Assembly (NCBI GenBank): GCA_900315075.1
Contig: OMXV01000007.1
Coordinates: 62,001 to 126,000 of the forward strand
Source of the DNA: an uncultured Prevotellaceae bacterium
GTDB taxonomy: Bacteria; Bacteroidota; Bacteroidia; Bacteroidales; Bacteroidaceae
DNA length: 64,000 bases
Reading direction: 5' to 3'
Position 1 is the stretch's first letter. Every line of letters begins with the position of its first letter. The position numbers were made by a program, and so were the translations under genes. Below the pieces are notes generated by a model. It searched no databases. It saw only the letters and a program-made list of their open reading frames with translations, and was not told where the DNA came from. Positions 28,601-36,397 of the stretch are shown piece after piece.

Positions 28601-28919
28601 CGACTTCGTTGAGGCTGCTGGCTTCGTCCTCCATCACGATGTTGAACTCGGTTTTTCCGTCAAGTTTCACAGTCTGGGGCTTCATACCCACATAATTCAC
28701 TGTGAATGACTTGCCTTTCACATTTTCCAAGGTAAAGTTGCCGTCAAAGTCGGTCACTGTACCATTTTGGGTGCCTGTCTCCATAATGGTGGCACCGATA
28801 ATGGGTTCTCCGGTCTTGTCGGTCACTGTACCTTTGATGGTCTGCGCTGTTATGTTGCCCACAATTAGTGTAAAGGCCAACAATAGCGCCATTCGAAATA
28901 ATTTCAAATTACCAGACAT
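25638..28919 (-). CDS. SusC/RagA-family TonB-dependent transporter (pectin PUL)
   Basis: A 1093-residue outer-membrane transporter that imports oligosaccharides with its SusD partner, driven by TonB. It has a signal peptide (about 1-25), a carboxypeptidase-D-like domain (TIKGTVTDKTGEPIIGATIMETGTQ and on, about 27-105), the TonB box region EVVVIGYGTARKKDLTGSV, a plug domain (about 115-230, ending GANGVILITTKNAKSG) and a 22-strand barrel ending in an aromatic-type strand, AFTFGLNVTL. It is the first gene of the PUL. No regulator gene (HTCS, SusR or ECF sigma/anti-sigma pair) lies beside it. Confidence 0.96.
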   Translation of the reverse strand: MSGNLKLFRMALLLAFTLIVGNITAQTIKGTVTDKTGEPIIGATIMETGTQNGTVTDFDGNFTLENVKGKSFTVNYVGMKPQTVKLDGKTEFNIVMEDEASSLNEVVVIGYGTARKKDLTGSVATVKGQELTKVPVPNVGEALTGKMAGVHVTTTDGSPDAEILIRVRGGGSITGDNSPLYVVDGFQTESISDISPNDIEDITVLKDASSTAIYGSQGANGVILITTKNAKSGKTQITYNGFLQTKTVSKRLDPMDTYDYVMSNYEYALIRGTSNLNSFYKQFGVFDDLYLYKSIEAIDWQEDMFGADVLSQSHNIGLTGGTDKTKFSLSGTYDYNGGLMPNNDFSRYAFMFKLNHDISKNLVFNLKANVTDQLVNGQGTQGGTYKIRTSQAITSVATKGLSEFVTPDFSKMSDEEYEEWQDSQMTLAEQAQKYWRKRDNRKFGFNASLDWTIIKGLKAHVEGGYEYQFNETKNWWGHTTNQASYVGGMPLADWTKVNVRTLRESVNVSYDKRFEDVHHLNVMVGQEYRNQMQDQNYMYGTRYSKSMSPDDVFANFASQGDGAILRAESTVSADVRLLSYFGRINYDYKDRYLLTLTFREDGSSKFAHGNQWGFFPAAAASWRIIEEPFMEKTKGWLSNLKLRLSYGKVGNNRIGNNTFLQLYNLNSGSKRYGVGESSNTDLSASSVLANPNITWEKRTTRNIGLDFGLFHERLSGSIEYYWNNTTDLLINHDISAAGYTSVWENCAETSNKGWEVSLNGVIFQKKNFTLNANFNIGFDNSNVEKIANGLDQMTFPSGWAGTDNRNQQDYIVRVGDPIGLIYGWKNAGYYTTADFESYDASNNTYQLKDGVPTTSLLGGAIGIRPGTVKLQDVSGPNGTPDGVVDANDIVVIGDTNADFTGGFGFSGTVYDFDFSANFTFTYGNDIYNANKIASSQQYRSGTYPNMLSFMRQANSYSYMNPNDGTLLTSLEDLAFYNEGGNGQPAKEYWSPYSFGSAVVLPTDWAIEDASFLRLQSVTIGYTLPQALTRKVGVQRLRLYVTGSNLFCITNYTGYDPEVSSYVRNSSYSGLTPGIDYSSYPKSRAFTFGLNVTL

Positions 28920-29033
28920 AGATATAGTTTTAGGTTTATAAATATAGAATTATCCTAATGGAAATCTTATGTAGTTCGTTTCGAAGTAGTCGTAGCTTGC
29001 ATTAAAATGCCTCATCGGCATTTAAAATTTTTG

Positions 29034-29041
29034 CAAAGATA
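29034..29041 (-). promoter_or_regulatory. Likely -7 box of the pectin PUL
   Basis: The minus strand reads TATCTTTG followed by C, 115 bp upstream of the SusC ATG. The -33 element is poorly conserved, as is usual for regulated PUL promoters. Confidence 0.55.
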
Positions 29042-29250
29042 GTGAAAAAAAATAAAAAGTATGCTTTTGCACATAAAATCTTTGCAAATTGAATAAAAAA
29101 TTGGTTCACTTTAAAAAGTCAGCATTGATAATCAATGTAAGAACATACGCTGTGTACCTTCGAATTTGTGAATGATAGAAATGTTTGAATGAATTTTCGC
29201 AAGTATTAAAAAATGTGGGACAAGTATTATGGAGATTGGAAAATAAATGC

Positions 29251-29258
29251 TAACTTTG
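29251..29258 (+). promoter_or_regulatory. Possible -7 box for the orphan lipoprotein gene
   Basis: TAACTTTG followed by AC lies 46 bp upstream of the ATG at 29304. There is no clear -33 TTTG at the right spacing. Confidence 0.45.
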
Positions 29259-29303
29259 ACACGTTTTTTTATATATTGAAAAAGAATATTCATTACAATA
29301 AAA

Positions 29304-30365
29304 ATGAAAAGATTATCAGATTTATTATTGACACTTTGGGTCACCTTGGTACTCCTTGCTTGTGCTGGAAAAACTGGGAAGACAGACCATGAGGGAAAGG
29401 AGGTCGATACTGAAGAAACAACAGTTTCAGATGAAGGGATCGTCTCCACCCCTAACGAACTGGAGCAATTGGTGCAAAAAGTTGAAGCAAACTATGGTAA
29501 TTATTGGAACCATAGTAAGGGATGGGATAAGGAGTTGCTCAAACTGCTTGGTGAGAAACCTGAATATGCAGAGTTGCTCCCACAGACCCAATTACTGATA
29601 GATTTCAGTTTGAAACGAGAAGAAGCAAAAAAGAAATGGGATGAAGATGTGAAAAAGTTGGATAATTATGCCCAGATTTTCCAACATGATATTCATACTC
29701 CCATTGACAGAGAATGGGAGGAAAAATTTATCTCTCTCGTTCACGACAACCCTACACTGCTTCATTATCCAGGGGGCCTCATCGAAACAATCACAGGATT
29801 CAGTTCTCTTACTACCGAAGACCAGAATCTGAGGCTATATTATTGGGATACAGGTAGAGGAGGAGAAATTAATGCTTTGTATGGTAAGTTTTATCAATTT
29901 CGGACTGATGATGGGAGAGTTCATGTGCCCATGTTTTCCAAGTTGAAAGGAATAAAAGCCACGCCGTCTTTACTCAACGATGATGACTGGATGATAATAG
30001 AAATGCCTTGGGAAACGGGTCCTGTGCCTGATATAATCTACGTCCTCGACACAGAACAAGGAAGGGTATATCTGGAAAATGTTAAACTAAAAGCTACCGC
30101 TACCATGTATTTTGAGAAACTTGAAGCAAAGTCTATATCCAGTGGTGATATTGTCGATTTCCCGATTTTTGAAGCCGATGGTAAAAAATCAGCAAGTGTA
30201 GAGTCTGCCTATGGGGGCATCAAATACGACGAGAAATCCCACACGCTCATTGTTGAGAAATACAAAGAAAGGGAAAAATACGACGAAAAAGAAGGATGGT
30301 TCATAATGACTGGAACCGACACCTATGTCTTTGATGGAAAGATATTTAAGAAGGAACCAAAATAA
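29304..30365 (+). CDS. Lipoprotein of unknown function
   Basis: A 353-residue predicted lipoprotein with lipobox LLAC (Cys 20) followed by a Lys/Glu/Thr-rich linker. Residues about 50-130 are helical and charged (ELEQLVQKVEANYGNYW, REEAKKKWDEDVKKLDNYA); about 145-350 is beta-rich with GGLIETITGFSSLTTEDQNLRLYYWDTG and YGGIKYDEKSHTLIVEKY. I recognise no family. It is a single plus-strand gene between two minus-strand units and shows lower GC than the PUL genes around it, which could mean separate origin. A hairpin lies about 140 bp downstream. Confidence 0.7.
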   Translation: MKRLSDLLLTLWVTLVLLACAGKTGKTDHEGKEVDTEETTVSDEGIVSTPNELEQLVQKVEANYGNYWNHSKGWDKELLKLLGEKPEYAELLPQTQLLIDFSLKREEAKKKWDEDVKKLDNYAQIFQHDIHTPIDREWEEKFISLVHDNPTLLHYPGGLIETITGFSSLTTEDQNLRLYYWDTGRGGEINALYGKFYQFRTDDGRVHVPMFSKLKGIKATPSLLNDDDWMIIEMPWETGPVPDIIYVLDTEQGRVYLENVKLKATATMYFEKLEAKSISSGDIVDFPIFEADGKKSASVESAYGGIKYDEKSHTLIVEKYKEREKYDEKEGWFIMTGTDTYVFDGKIFKKEPK

Positions 30366-30508
30366 TAATGTAATAGCTTAAAAACGAACATGTTATTGCA
30401 GAAATAAGAGATTCCATCGCTTGGTAATCCCATCACAGACATTCAAGGCAAGAGTGGTGACGGCAAAATATTTGGCTGAAAAACCTCACATTGACGAAGC
30501 AAGAAAAC

Positions 30509-30543
30509 AACAAAGCGGACTTTCAAAGCCCGCTTTATTGTTG
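30509..30543. terminator. Hairpin between the orphan lipoprotein and the convergent 1011-aa gene
   Basis: AAAGCGG and CCGCTTT form a 7-bp stem that continues, past one bulged base, into AACAAC/GTTGTT-like flanks. A-rich on one side and T-rich on the other, it could terminate both converging transcripts. Confidence 0.55.
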
Positions 30544-30581
30544 TGTAGAATGTTGGAATTATACTTTAAACTCCTAACTTC

Positions 30582-33500
30582 TTATTTTACCACTTTCTTC
30601 CCGTTCTGGATGACCACGCCATGGTAACTGTTGTCCACACGTTGGCCCTTCAGGTTGTACATCGGAGCATTCAGGTCGAGTGTGGTGGTTACCTCGTTGA
30701 TGCCAGTGGTCTTGGTGACGACAGTAGGATAAATCTCATACATATCCTTATAGATGACGAGGATACCAGTGAAGTCAAAGACATCACTCATTGGCGCATA
30801 GTCGCTATGCTGTTCAAAGATGTGGAACTTGTCGTACAACACCAGTTCTTCGTTGTCCTTGTAGATGGATGAGTTGTTGCCCTCTGAACTGGGACCGACA
30901 ACCACGCCGTTAATCTTCACCAAGTCGCATACATATTTCATGTCGCGTGCCTCGGGGATGGTCAGAGTGACAGGCACTGGAGCAGCACCATTGGTGACGG
31001 TCAGAGTGGACATGCTGGTATTGTCGCTCTTGGTGAACTCAGGCAGGTTGTTGTAAGTCGTGTAAATACCCTTCAATGAGCCATTAAGTTTCATGTTAGG
31101 TGTGAACTCAAGTCCTGTGTTGTAGAAGTCGATGGCGCCAGATGCATCACGTACATAGACGTCTCTGCCAGATGCATAGAGCACTTCAGCATCGGTGAGC
31201 GTGAGTGTAGCCTCTGTGCCAACGGCCAGATTCTTGAATTCAGCAATGTTGGCGGCTGTTGACATCTCCTCCTTGACGAAGGTCTTCTCCACTACGCTGC
31301 TCAGTTCGCCAGCGAGGTCTTCCTCCACGGCTTTCACAGTGGTAGTCTCGGTAATGGTGAAAGGAGCGTTATAGGTCTTGGCTGTGGAAGAAGAACCAGG
31401 GTCGCTGCCATCGACAGTGTAATATACAGCGTAGTCGGCATTCGACGGGGTGATGGTCACCACGGTGGAGTTTTGGAATGGGGTTGTACCACTGATGGTG
31501 AGAACAGCAGGTACCTCGCCGCCTTCGAGTGTTACTACCACCTTAGTCATGCGCACTTGATTGCTGCTGGCTGTCATTGAGACAGATGTTGCGCTACCAG
31601 TCCATGTTCCTTCTGTGCCCTCGTAGGTATAGGTGCTGGGGGTTACGTCAGTGAAGCATCCGGGGCCATATTTCTCACTGCCTTCTGCGGTGCAGGAGAT
31701 TTCAATCTTCACGATGTTGCCCGCAGTGGAGGAAACTGTGAATGTAGAACCTTTATAGACACGGTATTGCTGACCGTTGCCGAAAGAACCTGTGGGAGAT
31801 GCTGCGATGGTCACACCATTCTTGGTTACCTGGTCTTCACCGGAACTGCTGCCACCCTGGCTGCCCTTGTCAACAGTGGGGTCAAACACGATACCACCGG
31901 TCACTGGAGGCACTTCGCCGCCCTCTGAGGTCTTGCCGTTGAGCGAGTAGATGTAACTCTCATTCTGTACGGTCTCTGGGGTGGTGCCCTTGTAGTTGAC
32001 GAGTTTTCCGCAGATGATGACTTCGTCGCCCACCTTGATTTGTGTATTGCCCTCTACCCACAACTGGTTCTCAAGATAGAGTGTGCGATAGATGTAGAAG
32101 GTGTTAGCATCGGCGCCGTCATCAGAGATGTAGAAGGTGGCATTGCCAAACCTTGCGCTGAACTCACCGTTGCTGGCAATCTGCGCAATCTTGCCCTTGA
32201 TGTAGTAACTCTCTTCAGTGGGAGTATCAGCGGTTAAGGCTGCGGTGAAGTTCTGTGCTGCCACGGCATTCCATGGGTCGGCGAGTGTGCCGCTGCCGGA
32301 AGGCGTTCCTGGCTCGGGGCCGGGACCTGGGGTGCCGCCATCATCTTTGGTCTTGCCGTTGAGCGAGTAGATGTAACTCTCATTCTGCACAGTTTCAGGA
32401 GTAGTGCCCTTGTAGTTGACGAGTTTTCCGCAGATGATGACCTCGTCGCCTACCTTGATTTGTGTTTTGCCCTCTACCCACAATTGGTTCTCAAGATAGA
32501 GTGTGCGGAAGATGTAGAAGGTGTTGGCATCGGCACCGTCATCAGAGATGTAGAAGGTGGCATTGCCAAATCTTGCGCTGAACTCACCATTGTTGGCAAT
32601 CTTGGCAATCTTACCTTTGATGTAGTAGCTTTGCTCCGTTGCTTCGTCAGCAGGTAGTGCTGCAGTGAAGTTCTGTGCTGCCACAGCATTCCATGGGTCG
32701 GCGAGTGTGCCGCTGCCGGAAGGCGCTCCTGGCTCGGGACCTGGGGTTCCACCATCCTCTTTGGTCTTGCCATTGAGCGAATAGATGTAACTCTCATTCT
32801 GTACGGTCTCAGGAGTAGTGCCCTTGTAGTTGACGAGTTTTCCGCAGATGATGACCTCGTCGCCCACCTTGATTTGTGTATTGCCCTCTACCCACATTTG
32901 GTTCTCTAAGTAGAGTGCGCGGAAGATGTAGAAGGTGTTGGCATCTGCACCATCGTCAGAAATGTAGAAGGTGGCATTGCCAAATCTTGCGCTGAACTCA
33001 CCATTGTTGGCAATCTTGGCAATCTTGCCTTTGATGTAGTAGGTTTGTTCTGTAGGTTCATCGGCTGGTAGTGCTGCAGTGAAGTTCTGTGCAGCCACGG
33101 CATTCCATGGGTCGGCGAGTGTACCGCTGCCGGAAGGTGTTCCTGGCTCAGGACCAGGACCAGGGTCGCTGCCATCACCGATGGTGACTTTGATTTCCGT
33201 CATACGTACTTGGTTGGTGCTGGCAGTCATCGAGAACGATGCAGCGTTGCCTGTCCATGTGCCAACGGTGCCCTCATAGTTATACGAGCCAGGGGTGGCA
33301 TCGGTGAAGCATCCAGGACCGTATTTCTCTTCGCCAGATGCAGAACAGGTAATCTCTACCTTGGTGATGTTCCCCACAGTGGAGGTCACCGTGAATGTGG
33401 CACCTTTATACACACGGTATTGTTGACCGTTGCCAAACGAGCCTGTGGGCGCAACCGAGATAGTCACGCCATCCTTGGTCACTTGGTCTTCGCCTTGGCT

Positions 33501-33617
33501 GCTTCCAACCTGGCTACCTTTGTCAGTGGCGGGGTCGAAGGTGACTACCTGTGCCCACATCGTTCCACAGACTACTGACAGTAAAACTGTTAAAGTAAAG
33601 CGTAGTAATTTTTTCAT
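30582..33617 (-). CDS. Large secreted modular protein with three near-identical OB-like modules
   Basis: A 1011-residue exported protein (signal peptide ending MWAQ, about 23). Order of parts: module A (24-148, VTFDPATDKGSQ to MTEIKVTIGDG), a Gly/Pro linker, module B three times (about 162-286, 300-424, 440-563; each begins SGSGTLADPWNAVAAQNF and ends SYIYSLNGKT), a second module A (575-705), a chitobiase C-terminal-like domain (706-790, YYTVDGSDPGSSS), an OB-like region (795-975) and a tail ending YNLKGQRVDN...GKKVVK. The B modules look like the DUF6359/OB-fold group. No catalytic domain is visible, so I infer an adhesive or substrate-binding role. It is next to a PL1 lyase gene on the same strand. 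Confidence 0.82.
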   Translation of the reverse strand: MKKLLRFTLTVLLSVVCGTMWAQVVTFDPATDKGSQVGSSQGEDQVTKDGVTISVAPTGSFGNGQQYRVYKGATFTVTSTVGNITKVEITCSASGEEKYGPGCFTDATPGSYNYEGTVGTWTGNAASFSMTASTNQVRMTEIKVTIGDGSDPGPGPEPGTPSGSGTLADPWNAVAAQNFTAALPADEPTEQTYYIKGKIAKIANNGEFSARFGNATFYISDDGADANTFYIFRALYLENQMWVEGNTQIKVGDEVIICGKLVNYKGTTPETVQNESYIYSLNGKTKEDGGTPGPEPGAPSGSGTLADPWNAVAAQNFTAALPADEATEQSYYIKGKIAKIANNGEFSARFGNATFYISDDGADANTFYIFRTLYLENQLWVEGKTQIKVGDEVIICGKLVNYKGTTPETVQNESYIYSLNGKTKDDGGTPGPGPEPGTPSGSGTLADPWNAVAAQNFTAALTADTPTEESYYIKGKIAQIASNGEFSARFGNATFYISDDGADANTFYIYRTLYLENQLWVEGNTQIKVGDEVIICGKLVNYKGTTPETVQNESYIYSLNGKTSEGGEVPPVTGGIVFDPTVDKGSQGGSSSGEDQVTKNGVTIAASPTGSFGNGQQYRVYKGSTFTVSSTAGNIVKIEISCTAEGSEKYGPGCFTDVTPSTYTYEGTEGTWTGSATSVSMTASSNQVRMTKVVVTLEGGEVPAVLTISGTTPFQNSTVVTITPSNADYAVYYTVDGSDPGSSSTAKTYNAPFTITETTTVKAVEEDLAGELSSVVEKTFVKEEMSTAANIAEFKNLAVGTEATLTLTDAEVLYASGRDVYVRDASGAIDFYNTGLEFTPNMKLNGSLKGIYTTYNNLPEFTKSDNTSMSTLTVTNGAAPVPVTLTIPEARDMKYVCDLVKINGVVVGPSSEGNNSSIYKDNEELVLYDKFHIFEQHSDYAPMSDVFDFTGILVIYKDMYEIYPTVVTKTTGINEVTTTLDLNAPMYNLKGQRVDNSYHGVVIQNGKKVVK
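31925..33160 (-). repeat. Three tandem DNA repeats inside the modular protein gene
   Basis: The same landmark word (TCTTGCCGTTGAGCGA or a one-base variant) is at 31931, 32351 and 32765, giving periods of 420 and 414 bp. Copies differ at few positions over about 375 bp. The difference in period comes from the Gly/Pro linker length. Confidence 0.9.
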
Positions 33618-33706
33618 GTTATATAGTTTTGGTTAAAGATTATGGTCGAATTTTGATCTTTCTGCTGTCTTTCTGTCGTATTACGACAAAGTGTTTTTTC
33701 AAACTG

Positions 33707-33738
33707 CAAACTTACTGTTTTTTTTTGAAACTTACAAC
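33707..33738 (-). promoter_or_regulatory. Likely promoter of the modular protein gene
   Basis: On the minus strand GTTG (33738-33735), a 20-bp spacer and TAAGTTTG (33714-33707) approximate the consensus. The ATG lies 89 bp downstream. Confidence 0.55.
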
Positions 33739-33824
33739 CATTTATGGAAAAATATCACGAATTTGTTTTATCATGAATCACCTACTTACCACGAAACTTG
33801 TCGCATAACCAACAGGAGGGGGGC

Positions 33825-35870
33825 CTACTTTGTGACTCCCAGAAATATATTCACTAAGATGAGAATATCTTCTATGGTGACATGTCCGTCGTCGTTAAGG
33901 TCGCCACGAACGATTTTCTTCTCGTCTTTCAGACCATTGAGTGTGATGACCCATACCACCTGCTTAACAGCGGGGGTGAAGGTGATGGTGCCTCGAACGG
34001 GTGTGTCGAATGTAATGTGGTGAGAGGTCCAGAAATAAGCGCCGCTTTCATCTTTCTGAGGATAGACATAATCAGTGCTGCCATATTCCACGCCATTTAG
34101 TTCCTTGATGTAGGAGTCCGCCTCCTTGTAATTGTCATATCCGCTGATGGTGAGGTCGGTAATGCTTACAGAGTCGGGCAGGGTGATGGTGAATTGAGTG
34201 TTGGCTGAGTATTTGACGCCATTCTCATTCCCCGTGCTATAGGTCTTGCCAGCCTTGTTGGTCACGGTGATATTGTCTGCAAATCCCCATTCTGTGGCGG
34301 AGGCATCCGTGGTGTGTGTGTTGGCTGCGATAGTGAAACTGACAGCATTGGCAGGTGTTTCACTGTCGCCAGTGGCTGTCTGTGTGCCATCGAAATAGTC
34401 GATGCCATTGACTTTGGTCGTTGGCGGATAGTATTCATCGACGCTGCTTACAGCATTGGTGTTCTGTGCTTTCACCAAGTCTTCCACCAAGGCGTTACAA
34501 TAAACCTCAATATTCGTGTAATAACCCTTGGCATCGAGCGTGTAGGCTATGGCATCGTTGGCGTTGTTAGGATTCAGACTATGGGCTTGCTCCCAGATGT
34601 CAGGCATGCCGTCGTTGTCGGAGTCTGCCAGTTTCGTTTTGCTGGCCAGTGTGGGATATCCTCCCACGTCGCTCGGACTGTCGATGATGCCTTTTAACCC
34701 TGTTTTGCTGCCAGTGTAGGCGTATGTGCCAGAAAGCGCTTCGGCGGCATAGCGCACGTCGAGGGCATCGCGGCGGTGTGAGGCTCCGCAGTATTTCAGT
34801 ACCTTTTCCCATGCCTGTGTGGCACTATGAGTGGTCACCGTACCTTTGTTAAATTCGGTGTTGCTCTTGATGGCCTCCTTGGTCATGGCGCTGTTGTTGC
34901 GGTTGTCAACATCGAAGCCATTCCAGTCCCAGTTTTCACCCTTGCCATTCATGTAGTTGCCGCTGACGTAGAAATAGCCATAGACACCCTTTGCTTGGTT
35001 GTTCGACCCATCGTCGGCAGATGGTTGGAAGATGCGGTAGCGGATGCTGCTTTTTGTGGCAGGACCGCTCTTGTAGTAGTTGTTGACAAAGTTGTAATGA
35101 CCTCCCTCACCTGCATAACCGCTATTGGTCTGTCCCCAGTTGTTAACCACGCAGTTACGCATATCAACAATCTCTTTTTCTGCATCGTTGCAGATACGGC
35201 TGCCGGCCATGCGGGGATTGCGTGAATCGTGACAGGTGAGCATATTGTGGTGGAAGGAAGCATTGTGACCACCCCAGATACCCCCATAGCCGTGGTTATC
35301 CTTGCTATGGAGCGACTTTTTCATGCTTTCTGCCAGTAGGCACCATTGCATGGTGAAATTGTCATTTTCATAAAACGACCCACATTCGTCCACGCACCAA
35401 CTCATGGAGCAATGGTCAAGGATTATATTTCTGTGGTATCTTCCCCAAATGGCGTCGCGACCGTCGGCATTGGTGGTAGAACCTTCATCGCCAGGGCGGA
35501 AGCGTAGGAAACGAAGAATGACATTGTCGGCGCAAATCTCTGTTTCATAGTTTTTTATACAGATGCCATCGCCTGGAGCTGTCTGTCCCATCACGGTCAC
35601 GTCTCCATAATTGATTTTCAATGCCGACTGTAGTTCGATGGTTCCCGAAACATCGAATACCACGATACGGGCACCACTGGTTTTCTGGAGTGCTTGGCGC
35701 AGAGAGCCTGTGCCACTATCGTTGAGGTTGGTCACATGGATAATCTTTCCGCCGCGTCCCCCCGTTGTGGTATAGCGTGCAAATCCCTCTGCACCAGGGA
35801 ATGCTGGTGCTTGGGCATAGGTAATGCCACAACCTACCAATGTGCTCAGAAATAATAAAAGTCTCTTCAT
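33825..35870 (-). CDS. Secreted pectate lyase, PL1 family, with dockerin-like C-terminus
   Basis: A 681-residue secreted lyase, paralogous to the one at 19431. Signal peptide to TYAQ (about 20), then APAFPGAEGFARYTTTGGRGG, the beta-helix with LDHCSMSWCVDECGSF, and catalytic-type Arg residues in CHDSRNPRMAGSR (R217, R220). A DSDNDGMPDIWEQAH calcium loop follows. Unlike its paralogue it ends not in a sorting-type tail but in RGDLNDDGHVTIEDILILVN, a single dockerin type I-like calcium-binding repeat (about 656-675). It has its own strong promoter and precedes the modular protein gene. Confidence 0.92.
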   Translation of the reverse strand: MKRLLLFLSTLVGCGITYAQAPAFPGAEGFARYTTTGGRGGKIIHVTNLNDSGTGSLRQALQKTSGARIVVFDVSGTIELQSALKINYGDVTVMGQTAPGDGICIKNYETEICADNVILRFLRFRPGDEGSTTNADGRDAIWGRYHRNIILDHCSMSWCVDECGSFYENDNFTMQWCLLAESMKKSLHSKDNHGYGGIWGGHNASFHHNMLTCHDSRNPRMAGSRICNDAEKEIVDMRNCVVNNWGQTNSGYAGEGGHYNFVNNYYKSGPATKSSIRYRIFQPSADDGSNNQAKGVYGYFYVSGNYMNGKGENWDWNGFDVDNRNNSAMTKEAIKSNTEFNKGTVTTHSATQAWEKVLKYCGASHRRDALDVRYAAEALSGTYAYTGSKTGLKGIIDSPSDVGGYPTLASKTKLADSDNDGMPDIWEQAHSLNPNNANDAIAYTLDAKGYYTNIEVYCNALVEDLVKAQNTNAVSSVDEYYPPTTKVNGIDYFDGTQTATGDSETPANAVSFTIAANTHTTDASATEWGFADNITVTNKAGKTYSTGNENGVKYSANTQFTITLPDSVSITDLTISGYDNYKEADSYIKELNGVEYGSTDYVYPQKDESGAYFWTSHHITFDTPVRGTITFTPAVKQVVWVITLNGLKDEKKIVRGDLNDDGHVTIEDILILVNIFLGVTK

Positions 35871-36000
35871 ATTGTTTTAGTTTAGGAGTTTCAGGAGTTC
35901 AGACGTTACCATTTTTTGGAGTCAAGGAGTGTAGGAGTTTGTGAGTTTGGACATTACCTGACCCATAATCAGGTAAAAAACTCATCCGCTCGCCCATTCA

Positions 36001-36054
36001 TCAACTAAGTAATAATTCGTCCACTTGTCAACTAAGTAATAACTTGTCCACTCG
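36001..36054. repeat. 27-bp tandem repeat, two full copies
   Basis: 36001-36027 and 36028-36054 are two copies of a 27-bp unit that differ at 3 positions, flanked by partial copies (about 35981-36000 and 36055-36063). Each unit holds TCAACTAAGTAATAA and GTCCACT. It lies in the leader of the PL1 gene. Related words (GTTGACGAGTTGAC) occur just before ilvD at 57155-57184. Confidence 0.8.
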
Positions 36055-36077
36055 TCAACAAAGAATCATCTTCGCCA

Positions 36078-36109
36078 CAAAAATACTCAAAAATCGGTGA
36101 TTTCCCAAA
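36078..36109 (-). promoter_or_regulatory. Promoter of the second PL1 gene
   Basis: On the minus strand TTTG (36109-36106), a 20-bp spacer and TATTTTTG (36085-36078) match the consensus. The leader to the ATG at 35870 is about 200 nt and contains the 27-bp tandem repeat. Confidence 0.7.
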
Positions 36110-36155
36110 TATATATAGCTCTCCGTGTTAAAAAAACTATATTTTGTGTTAAAAA

Positions 36156-36187
36156 TTTGTTTTTCTCCAAATGAAAAAATAAATTTG
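36156..36187 (+). promoter_or_regulatory. Consensus promoter with no gene directly behind it
   Basis: TTTG (36156-36159), a 20-bp spacer and TAAATTTG (36180-36187) match the Bacteroidetes consensus. Transcription would start near 36194 and meets a terminator-like hairpin about 60 nt later. Confidence 0.6.
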
Positions 36188-36193
36188 TAGCAC

Positions 36194-36262
36194 TTTTTTG
36201 AGATTTCGGTGTTTCGAAATCATTATTTGAGGTTGGTAGCTTCCTGCACCAACCTCTTTTCT
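36194..36262 (+). ncRNA. Candidate small RNA or terminated leader upstream of the GH26 gene
   Basis: The predicted transcript folds into two stems: GATTTCG/CGAAATC (36202-36208 with 36215-36221) and the 9-bp GAGGTTGGT/ACCAACCTC (36229-36237 with 36248-36256), the second followed by TTTTCTTT. Length is about 70 nt. It is flanked by the promoter above and lies between the PL1 and GH26 genes. It could be a free small RNA or an attenuator for the GH26 gene. The start site is inferred, and no known RNA family is recognised. Confidence 0.45.
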
Positions 36263-36389
36263 TTCGAAGGTATGAAAAATGTGCAAATCGTTTATGCTTC
36301 TGTGCTTCTATTTGCTGCGATTGTTGCAGCTACTAAAGTTGTACAAATAAAGTTGGGTTGCATGATTTCTTTGTTTACGAAAAAAGTTG

Positions 36390-36397
36390 TAATTTTG
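36390..36397 (+). promoter_or_regulatory. Likely -7 box of the GH26 gene
   Basis: TAATTTTG followed by CAG lies 119 bp before the chosen GH26 ATG at 36517. An upstream TTTG (36370-36373) is at a short 16-bp spacing. Confidence 0.5.

Larger units (their letters stand above)
28920..29303. other. Divergent gap with SusC and lipoprotein promoters
   Basis: This 384-bp AT-rich gap holds the likely SusC promoter, a small hairpin in the SusC leader (arms 29005-29011 and 29017-29023) and a -7 box for the orphan lipoprotein gene. I see no coding frame. Confidence 0.5.

Noticed and set aside
27852-28709. Long plus-strand frame (285 codons) opposite SusC
   Set aside because: It is a shadow of the SusC gene: no family match, low-complexity Val/Gly content, no promoter or start context.
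30421-30627. 68-codon frame between the lipoprotein and modular protein genes
   Set aside because: It lacks an ATG, crosses a hairpin and runs into the end of the convergent gene. It is mentioned only as a possible remnant.
36001-36063. Possible CRISPR array
   Set aside because: Repeats are directly adjacent with no spacers, and there are no cas genes.
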